From Ephemerocybe angulata (lineage: Eukaryota > Basidiomycota > Agaricomycetes > Agaricales > Psathyrellaceae): a DNA stretch of 64,000 bases. Below are positions 45,588-53,531 of the stretch, piece after piece (positions within the stretch are counted from its first letter, which is position 1; the number at the start of each line of letters is the position of its first letter). The position numbers and the translations under genes are program-made. Where the stretch lies: the NCBI GenBank assembly GCA_013368325.1, contig JAACJK010000003.1, forward strand, positions 124,001-188,000, in the 5' to 3' direction. The notes beneath the pieces were generated by a model. That model searched no databases and was not told where the DNA came from. It saw only the letters and a program-made list of their open reading frames with translations.

Positions 45588-46810
45588 ATGCGCCCCTCGC
45601 CCGCCCGCCTGCTCAACATCCTCGTCCCCGTGAAACGCGCGGTGGACTACAGCGTCAAGATCCGCGTCAACCCGCAACAGACAGGGATCGACACCAACGT
45701 CAAGCATTCCATGGTGCGTCCTCCCCACCCTCCCACTTTGAAGCATGCGTTTACTGACGCACACTCTAGAACCCATTTGACGAAATCGGTGCGCTCCCTC
45801 CTCCATACACCTACGTAGCACAATGCTAACCAAACCAACTGTCCATGACTTACAATCTCCGCACCCCGCCAGCCGTGGAAGAAGCCATCCGCATGCGCGA
45901 ACGCCTGCCCCCGGGCACCGTAAAACACATAAAAGCAATCTCCATCGGGCCCCCCAAGGCGCTTGACGTCCTCCGCACCGCCCTCGCCGTCGGCGCCGAC
46001 AGCGCCGCGCACGTCGCCCTCCCGGAGAACGCCCCCGCCCCCGAGCCGCTCGCCATCGCCAAGACCCTCGCCTCTTATATCAACATCCAGAACTCCGACC
46101 CAGCGAAGGTGGAGAAGGATGGGAAAGTGGATGTGGTGATACTGGGCAAGCAGGCTATTGATGATGACCTTGGGGTGACGGGGCAGATGCTTGCGGGCTT
46201 GCTTGGGTGGGGGCAGGCGACGTTTGCGAGTAAGGTTGAGGTGGATGTGGGGAAGAATGAGGTGGTTGTGACGCGGGAGATTGATGGGGGTGCGGAGGAG
46301 GTTAGGTGTAGGCTTCCGGTTGTTATTACTACGGATTTACGGTGCGTTCTCCCCTTCACCCCTTTCCCTCCCTCCCTTCCTTCCCTTCGCCTTCCTTACT
46401 CCCCTCCCTCTCTTCGCTCTTCGCTCTCTCCCTCCCTCTCTCCCTCCCTCCTTTCCTCCCTCTCCTCCCTCCTTCCCCTCTTCACTTCACTCCCTCCCTC
46501 CCTCCCTCCTTCCTCTCTTGTTGTTTGCTTCCTCCACCCCCTCCTCTCCACCTCGAATACGCGACGATAAACTCACACCAACCCTCCTCGCAGCCTCAAC
46601 GAACCCCGCTACGCCTCCCTCCCCAACATCATGAAAGCCAAAAAGAAACCCGTGGAGAAGCTCTCCCCGTCCGACCTCGGCATCGACTACACGCCCCAGC
46701 TCACCACCCTCAGGGTCACCGAGCCCCCCAAGCGCGTCGGCGGGGGCAAGGTCGGTAGCGTGGAGGAGCTCGTGGAGAGGTTGAAGGACGCGGGGATTAC
46801 GGGTGTTTAG
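45588..46810 (+). CDS. Electron transfer flavoprotein subunit beta
   Basis: Four exons (45588-45713, 45770-45788, 45873-46341, 46594-46810), 276 residues, the usual length. Motifs: [31 protein letters not shown] (encoded across the 19-nt exon 2), [82 protein letters not shown], ending [14 protein letters not shown]. With the alpha subunit it passes electrons from mitochondrial acyl-CoA dehydrogenases to ETF-ubiquinone oxidoreductase. Intron 3 (46342-46593, 252 nt) is far longer than others in the window and is almost pure CT repeat. A damaged partial copy of its last exon lies 0.6 kb downstream. Confidence 0.94.
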
Positions 46811-46862
46811 GGGTGGGGTGTTTAGGGGTGGGGTGTTAGGGGTGGGGTGTTTAGGGGTGGGT
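46799..46862 (+). repeat. GGGTGTTTAGGGGTG tandem repeat
   Basis: About four imperfect copies of a 15-bp unit GGGGTGTTTAGGGGT start inside the ETF-beta stop codon region and run downstream. The stop TAG is part of the first unit. A GGATT(G)n tandem follows at about 46904-46930. Confidence 0.7.
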
Positions 46863-47400
46863 AGGATAGGTAATTGGGGGTGGAATGTCGAAGTTAATTA
46901 CTCGGATTGGATTGGATTGGATTGGATTGGACTTGGTGGAGGGAATGACTCGGGAAAGAGTGGAACTAGATATTGGGCGCGTAGGTAGGTAGGTAGGCAA
47001 ACCAGCAAGCAAGCAAGCAATGGAGGGGATGTTTTTTTCTGACCGACAGCCAGCCAGCTTCCTAGGAGGGCCATATATACTTCTACCATGCGAACCTCCC
47101 TCCCCCTTCCCTCGGCGTACCTCATTCTTCGGCGTAAGAAATTCTCAGAGCTAGCCAAGAAATCTGGTGGAAGGACTGAAAGACCGTCTGGACGGGCGCT
47201 TATTTTTGATATGTACGTACGGTGGGAACGCAGCCTGAGTCTGGGTGTTTTACGGTACGTGTGCGTTCGGCGGTGACTGGTGTGGGCGGTTGCCTGGCCT
47301 TCTCGAAGGGTTCAATTGAGTTGAGTTGGATGGACCGGGAAGGTTCACGATGGGGTGGGACTAGGGACGGGTGGTGCTACTACTAGGAAGTGATTGATAA

Positions 47401-47570
47401 CTTGAGCTCTCCCCCGCCGGCCGACTTCGGCGTCGACTACCGTACGCCCCAGCTCACCATCCTCAGGGTCACGGAGCCCCGCAGGCGCGTCGGCGTCGGC
47501 GAGGTTGGGAGTGTGCAGGAGCTCGTGGAGGTTGAAGGTGGCGGGGATTACGGCTGCGTAGGATAGGGGA
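47401..47570 (+). pseudogene. Partial, decayed copy of the ETF-beta last exon
   Basis: Translated, it runs DFGVDYRTPQLTILRVTEP, then RRRVGVGEVGSVQELVEV, and matches the end of ETF-beta codon by codon ([34 protein letters not shown]), with an inserted codon and a late frame change before a stop. No upstream exons are present, so this is a local 3' duplication of about 165 bp that no longer encodes a protein. Confidence 0.85.
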
Positions 47571-47748
47571 TTAATCGATTACGGCTGGCTGTTTAGGCGG
47601 TGTTGGTGGTGGTGATGTTGTTTGAGGAGGAGGGGGAGGAGGAGGCGGTGGGTGTCGGTCGCAGCGCGTAGGTAGATATACACAAACAACAGAAACACTA
47701 TCCATTTGGAGACGAGCCTAAACCTGGCGCACCCCAGAGTTTCTCATA

Positions 47749-48135
47749 AGGGCGCCTCAATTCTTAAGTTCGTTTCGAGTTCGTTTGTGTTCGATTCCTC
47801 TGTCCTAATTGGGAAGACGAAAAAGGACATTTGTGATGTCGGGTGCAAAGGTCCCTGAGCCATCCTGAGGGTCCAACGCGCTTTCTCTCGAGACTTGCTC
47901 ACCATAATCTCGGAAATGGATACGATGTTAGAATAGATCCTGCAAAGGTCACCACCCGGCTTCATTGTAGACCAGAGGAGAGGACGGATACTCGAAGTAC
48001 ACCAACCTCTGGGCCACCCCGCTGTCAAGCGTGGGTGACAAAATCACCATTGCATCAACTCCCTAACCGTTTTGGGACGGGAGGGTTTTCGAACTCGAAT
48101 CGAACACGAAACGAACTTAAGAATTGAGGCGCCCT
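47749..48135. mobile_element. 387-bp MITE with 29-bp perfect terminal inverted repeats
   Basis: Both ends read inward AGGGCGCCTCAATTCTTAAG and stay identical for 29 bp, then carry TTCG-rich sub-terminal repeats. ATA flanks both sides (47746-47748 and 48136-48138), a probable 3-bp target duplication as in PIF/Harbinger-like elements. No ORF of note inside. Confidence 0.8.
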
Positions 48136-48399
48136 ATACATACCTTTCAGGCCACGCTCCATTATCCCCCTCAGCTGAATCAGGGCCACAGACACCCAAC
48201 ATAGACGACTGATTGACTGACTGACTGATTCATTCATTGAAGTGGGAACGTCACTTGAACGGCCGGCGGTACGGGCGCTTATTTCAATTTACATGGTCAG
48301 GACCGTGCACAGTGTATCAGGGTACTACATATGGACCGTGCGCAGCCCAGGGTGCTCTATTACATATGCTACATAGTAGATCTGCTCATGAGGCCGAGG

Positions 48400-48900
48400 T
48401 GGGGATCAATATCCCTCCGACGCGTGATGGGAGGGACTGTGCTCGTTGGGAGATTGGACTCTGGGTACACAACGCGCTCCGAGTCCATAGTAGTATGTCG
48501 CAGTTTTGAAGTACTATGAAGGCGAAATTTAAGTTGCGTACTATACGTCTTTTCAAGTTTGAACCATCTTCAGCACTCAGGTTTACTTAAAGAGCCTGTG
48601 AAGTCTGGGTTGAAGGTTCTACATAGAAAACAACTGGAACTTGCCAGAGGCCAAAGTGAGCCAGCCTGTCGATATACTTGCCCACCAGGTCCTCCGCTGA
48701 TGCTTGAGCGAATATACCGGGCAAGTCACCGGAATAGATCGGGCCCAGGGTTTACTGGGGAAGTTTGAAGGGCTGGCAGTGTATGTGATTAATTAGCCGG
48801 CTGATATGGAAGGGGCCGTCAGGTGTAGCCGCTGGTACAACAGAACACAGGGTACTTGTTTCAACTTTTGGCTTGATGCGCCGCCAAAGCACGTTGGCAA
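48400..48900 (+). repeat. Orphan secreted-protein 3' flank and promoter without a gene
   Basis: 48400-48620 matches the 3' flank of copies A/B (GTGATGGGAGGGACTGTGCT, GTACACAACGCG, GTACTATGAAGGCGAAATTT, TTTGAACCATCTTCAGCACT). 48810-48900 matches their promoter (GTCAGGTGTAGCCGCTGGTA, TTTCAACTTTTGGCTTGATG, GCCGCCAAAGCACGTTGGCA). No coding copy follows the promoter; it breaks off near 48905 in other sequence. Confidence 0.75.
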
Positions 48901-49473
48901 TACGATCCGAGCGGGCACTAGGGGGGCATTGGGCCATCCGGTGGCAGTGGTGGAGCGTGGTGCTTTCGTACCAGTGGTTGATTTGGCATCGTTGCGGTTC
49001 TCCTTCCCTTCGGGCTCTGGCGCAGCCTGCGGGACAGGGGCTACCTGAGGGGCCAGTGCCGGAAATGGCTGAAGAGGGACGTCGGTGCTGCAAAAGATCG
49101 CCAGTGAGCCCTGAGCAGCTGTCGCGTTCATGTAGAGCGCTTTGTTTGCGCTGATTTGACGCGATTGGAGTGGGAGACGTGCTTGACCGAGGTGCCTAGT
49201 CATCTGGACTGGTGTAGGGCTTTGGAGATGGCTTTGCTGGGTATAGGTCGGTTGCTGGTGACCAGAGGGGTAGGGCGACTGGTAGTAACCTTGCTGGGGT
49301 CCAGGAGAGCTCGGATACTGATTAGAGCTTAGGTAGAAAGGAGTTGCAGGCTGGGGAATGGGGTCTTCGTTGTATTGAGGTGAAGAAAAGCCAGAGAAGT
49401 CAAAATCCTGGGGAACAGCGTCGAAATTTACATGTAGGTATCCTTGAGACATCGAGTTATGGTGCTGATCCAT
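48793..49473 (-). CDS. Gln/Pro/Ser-rich hypothetical protein, 3' end replaced
   Basis: Open frame from ATG at 49473 (MDQHHNSMSQGYLHVNFD) of 226 codons. It is rich in Gln, Pro, Ser and Tyr (QQGYYQSPYPSGHQQPTY), of the kind found in disordered regulatory proteins; no domain recognised. From about 48905 on, the frame runs antisense through the orphan secreted-protein promoter, so the last 35 or so residues are not native. I read it as a gene truncated by the duplication that brought that promoter. An upstream ATG at 49620 is also in frame. Confidence 0.4.
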   Translation of the reverse strand: MDQHHNSMSQGYLHVNFDAVPQDFDFSGFSSPQYNEDPIPQPATPFYLSSNQYPSSPGPQQGYYQSPYPSGHQQPTYTQQSHLQSPTPVQMTRHLGQARLPLQSRQISANKALYMNATAAQGSLAIFCSTDVPLQPFPALAPQVAPVPQAAPEPEGKENRNDAKSTTGTKAPRSTTATGWPNAPLVPARIVLPTCFGGASSQKLKQVPCVLLYQRLHLTAPSISAG

Positions 49474-49679
49474 GGCTCCCCGCGAGTCTGGAGGGGTAGC
49501 AGACTGGAGAACGCGTCGCGACGTACTAAGGAGGACGATTTGCCCAGCTTCAGGGACATCACCCGGCGCCCTCTTATTCGCTCCCACACTGGTCTCACCA
49601 CGCGGTTTGTTAAGGCGCACATTAAGGCGCGCATTAAGAGACGCTAAGAATTGAGTGTGATCAATAGCAGTAATTCAGA

Positions 49680-49718
49680 CTCATCCGGTTCATCCGGTTC
49701 ATCCAGTTCATCCGGTGG
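49680..49718 (+). repeat. TTCATCCGG tandem repeat
   Basis: Four copies of the 9-bp unit TTCATCCGG, one with a single change (CCAG), upstream of copy G. Confidence 0.8.
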
Positions 49719-49979
49719 GAAAACCGGATTTCTTGTTTCCAGGGTGTTTCCTGATGATGCTTCTGAAACCCCTTCTGAGAGTCGGTGGCGGGTCCAACGA
49801 ACCCGAGATACTACTCAATATCAAATCTAAAGTCCTGCCATCGTATAAAGGACAGGAATATTCTAGAGGTCTAGCATCATCCAATCACCAATCCCTCAAC
49901 CGCTCTCAAACCGCTCTAGCATCCATACAACTACCCACCAAAAGTCCTTCTCCAACCCCACTCCAAGCCTCCTACCAAA

Positions 49980-50458
49980 ATGCGTCTTTCCTTCTTCGCC
50001 ACTGTCCTTCCCATTGCGCTCTCGCTTGCCTCCCTCACTGCCGCTCGCGGATATGATTCCGGCCTTGTACGTCTCCCCATACTCCACTCGCTTACTATGA
50101 TCTAGTTTAAATTCATATGCTTCACCACACAGTCTTCAAATGAGGCCCGTGACTACGTTGACGAGCTCGCCACCCGCGAGATCCTCTTCGAGCTCACCAC
50201 GCGTGAACTCATCGACGAGCTGAGCGACCGCCTCGAGCGGCGCGGGGGCAAGACCAAGAGCAGCGGTTACTCCTCCTCTGTGTGCGCCTACTGCATGAAG
50301 CCCTGGCTCCCTGGGGACGAAGGGGTCCGTAGCTTACTTTTTTTTTACTTGATTCGAGAGACTGACTCGCGGTGGACTTGGTGTTCTGACCTTAGGCAAA
50401 ATGCTCATCACCAAACTCGCGGGGGGGAAATCATCTCAAGCAGTTTATGTCCTTCTAA
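49980..50458 (+). CDS. Small secreted cysteine-containing protein, copy G
   Basis: Three exons (49980-50066, 50133-50324, 50396-50458), 113 residues. Signal peptide MRLSFFATVLPIALSLASLT puts it with E and F, but it lies on the plus strand 8 kb away. Repeat units DELATREIL, FELTTRELI, DELSDRLER; RR site; longer spacer GGKTKSSGYSSS; VCAYCMKPW. Exon 3 reads AKCSSPNSRGGNHLKQ, keeping the third cysteine and an H-L pair seen in F. Exon 2 begins SSNEARDYV, with one extra residue. Frame and splice sites intact. Confidence 0.74.
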
Positions 50459-50532
50459 AGTCTGGGCTCGTTCGTTATTCCGGGTGTACTTCATTTATGT
50501 GGCTCGTTCGCTGTATACACGGTCTCTATTGG

Positions 50533-51327
50533 GGATAATTTATTGGGCAACCCCCTTGCCGCGGGGCAACGGGGTTGCCACAACATTCTGAGTCCAAATC
50601 TATCAGGCAACCTCGAAGTCCTTCCGGCACGCTGGCCTTTGCCGCTCATGCCGGATGATCAAATCAGCTTGGTAAGCCCCGGCAGGCCACTCCCGCCACT
50701 CAGGCTGGTCAACCTTTGAGGATGGTAAAACCGCACTCCCCCTTGTGGATTTGACGAATGAGTTAGACGGGAATTAGGGCATCTCTGTGTATAGGTGCTG
50801 GTGTGGCCTGTAAAAGTATGCAGGTGGCTCCTGGTGCCCTTAGGATGACCTCTGTAAGGCTCAGTATGCACAGATAACATGATCAAAGCACCCAATGCAA
50901 AACCGTACATATCACATCTAGGGTGCAATTTATATAGCAACAACAGGCCATGAGAGTGCCTTTCTGATATATTTAAGCACCAGGCCTCAGGCTCTGTGGC
51001 TACTCGACTCGGATATCACCAAGATATCACAGTCAAGCGTCAACATCATGTCGTACTGATGGGCCATACATACCCTGCTTGCTCTACACAGTGCGCTCCA
51101 TACTTAGAACACATATACATATCTCCCCCTAACCTTGCTATACTCCTTTTGACACCCACTGTGAAACTATAAGTCCTTAATCTGCTTCGTGACCGCAACC
51201 CGAGTGCTGAGCCGCCTCAGCCAGGCCTGAGGCTCGGCACGACATATTGTTGCCGAATAACGAATACTTTCGACGACGTTCGTAATGGGGTTGCTCGCGG
51301 CAAGGGGGTTGCCCAATAGAATTATCC
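50533..51327. mobile_element. 795-bp element with inverted GGATAATT...GGGCAACCCCC ends
   Basis: Left end GGATAATTTATTGGGCAACC continues CCCTTGCCGCG; the right end in reverse complement is GGATAATTCTATTGGGCAAC then CCCCTTGCCGCG, about 32 bp with one indel. No clear target duplication and no transposase; interior open frames are short. Likely a non-autonomous DNA transposon placed just after copy G. Confidence 0.65.
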
Positions 51328-51754
51328 GAAAACATGAGGCGTCAAATCCATTGTCACGCTTTTAAGAAGCAGCACTGCAGGTCAAATTTTCGTACTTGGT
51401 GTTTTGTAACGTTAGGGCAACTGCCCGACGAGGGTTGGCAAGAACGCAGGACCACCTGTATCTGCCCCAGTTGTGCATTATATATCGATCATCAATGGCT
51501 ACCGTGAGGTGCATTAACAGCGATTATGATTGTCCCTGCGACGCTATCCTCTGTCATGCATTAGCCTTACCTGTGCCCGTGCCCACCAAAGCGGGCTCGA
51601 TGCATCATCCTCAAAAAGATGCATCAGACATTTTGGCGCTCTGCCGCCATCACTCCCGCCTCGACCCACCATTTTGGGCAGGGCGTCCACGACTTGTTGA
51701 TCTGCTTCCTCACCTCCTTCTAGCGTTGGCAGAATCTGCCAGGTCAAGAAGGAG

Positions 51755-52560
51755 GTGATCGCGATGCATTATCTTCCAGCTACCCCAAGGCTTGATGCAT
51801 CAAGCCTTGGTGATGCAGTGATGCATTACTGGGGAGACCCAGGCGAGCGATCGCCCGGCTCTCGCGCTTGCAATGCATTAATCGAAGCACTATTTGTTTA
51901 TTTGGGGCTTAATGTATTACTTTTTGTACACAGGTAGTGAGGTTTAATGTATTACTTTTTGTACGCAGGTTTGAAATTTGAGGACTGATGCATTACGGGC
52001 CATGCAGTCACCGAGCCCTGACCTCGGCGCTTCCCGCTCCTTCCCGAGCGGCTCTCCAGCTTTCTAATGCATCAATCGAAGCATTTACCAATAGTGATCA
52101 CCACGGGTTGACCCCGGGTCACGGCGCAGCAACCCGCACCCGCACCCGGGCCAACCCTACCCGCAAAACCGCGGGTTTACCCGCCAAAACGAACCCAAAA
52201 ACAGCCAAATCGGACGAGATTTGGCTGAGATATGGTTCATTTATGTCCTAGCACATAAATGGGCCATATCTCGGCCAGTTCTCGTCCGATCTGGACGTTC
52301 TTGGGCTTGTTTTGTAGGGGACGGGTTGGGGAATGCCCACCCGCACCCGCACCCCACGGGGTACAACCCGCGAACCCGTGCGGGTCGCGCGACCCGTGGT
52401 GATCACTATTTACCAAGTTTTAATGTATTACCTTTTGTCCAATGGTTTGAGAACTGATGCATTACGGGCCCCGCAGTCACTGGTTTCCGTCCTCGCCTCC
52501 CAGATTTAATGCATCACACGCCATTTCGATGCATTATATTCTGGCACTCACCCGATAGGT
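51755..52560. repeat. ATGCATTA-rich imperfect tandem duplication
   Basis: GATGCATTAC, AATGCATTA and AATGTATTAC motifs recur at least ten times. Two units are recognisable: 51870-52010 (CATTAATCGAAGCA ... TTTAATGTATTACTTTTTG ... GACTGATGCATTACGGGCC) and 52064-52490 (CATCAATCGAAGCA ... TTTTAATGTATTACCTTTTG ... AACTGATGCATTACGGGCC). The second unit is interrupted by a hAT-type MITE. Confidence 0.6.
52092..52408. mobile_element. 317-bp hAT-type MITE
   Basis: Ends TAGTGATCACCACGGGT are perfect inverted repeats of 17 bp, flanked by the 8-bp duplication TTTACCAA (52084-52091 and 52409-52416). TAGTG ends with an 8-bp duplication match hAT elements. The centre (52207-52292) is a second long palindrome: two 39-base arms (ATCGGACGAGA...CATTTATG) around a short loop. 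Confidence 0.88.
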
Positions 52561-52635
52561 CGTAATGCATGAGATACCAGCCTAACCAACGCAGGCGACC
52601 CATCACCCTGTCGGAACCCCTTTCTTCCAACCTCC

Positions 52636-53013
52636 ATGCCTTCTCGTCGCAAATTGACGGCACGACCAGACCCGGGGTACTATGAAATTGACGACTGCTG
52701 GGGGAAAACGAAGGTATGGACGAGCTCGGAGGCGTACTGGAGGTGGTTGAAGGAGGAAGATGAGGAAGGTAAAAGGCGGGAGGAGAAGGAACAGCAAGAG
52801 AGGGAAGCAAGGCATGAGCGGGGCGAGTATAGCAGTGCGGAAGACAACGAAAGTGACGACGACGACGAGGATGATCGAAGTGACTGGATTTTTCCGAACA
52901 CAATCGAGATCGACGACACCGCGCCGGCTTGGGAGGGAGCCGATATCACTACGGGGGACATTCGACGTGTGTTGCAAGTGCATTTTCAAATTCACTGCTC
53001 TCCTCAAAATTAA
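52636..53013 (+). CDS. Small acidic hypothetical protein
   Basis: 125 codons, intronless. MPSRRKLTARPDPGYYEIDD, then a tryptophan-rich stretch (SSEAYWRWLKEED), a highly charged helix (EEKEQQEREARHERGE) and an acidic run (NESDDDDEDDRSD). No domain recognised. The acidic composition could be chance in a repeat-rich region, but the frame is clean and the start is near a promoter-like spacer. Real coding status is uncertain. Confidence 0.35.
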   Translation: MPSRRKLTARPDPGYYEIDDCWGKTKVWTSSEAYWRWLKEEDEEGKRREEKEQQEREARHERGEYSSAEDNESDDDDEDDRSDWIFPNTIEIDDTAPAWEGADITTGDIRRVLQVHFQIHCSPQN

Positions 53014-53531
53014 TTTATTTCTTTACATAGACACCTCATTTCTGACACACTCCCACCGGCCCTGCAATCAGCCCTCAGCTGCAGCTTTGACTCACCGGCC
53101 CTTCAACCACCAACCTACCCAAGCACTGCCGCTAAACGCCCACAAGCCCTCCCAGCAGCCATCCGCCCAGCCTCAAGCACCGTGACTGCAAGTACGTCAA
53201 GGTCGGCGAGCAAGAAGCAACACCGAATGGAGCCGCCGAGGAGACCAGGGTTACGGGCACCCGGGCTTCTCGTCCGAACAGAGCGTGCTATAAAGTTATA
53301 TCGCATAAGTAAGGCTTCATGAATTCTGGCACCCAAAGAGGCAACGGGCGCTTAACTTTTGACATCGGCAGTCTTCTCTCGGCCATCTTCTCCAAATACC
53401 CGATGTACCGTCTGCAGTGTTGATGCATTACCCCAGCCAAGTTGATCACACATGTCCATTTCTCCAATTTTGAGACAATGAAGGTATATCATAGGAGTCA
53501 CTATTCCAAGGCTCTCTTAATCTATTCTACG
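53014..53531. other. Intergenic, 3' side of the KDZ gene
   Basis: Nothing recognisable. A terminal end of the KDZ element would be expected here or further left, but I found no inverted repeat partner within the window. Confidence 0.35.

Noticed and set aside
46281..46758. Long Pro/Ser/Leu frames across the ETF-beta intron
   Set aside because: Produced by CT-repeat DNA in the intron, which is open in several frames.
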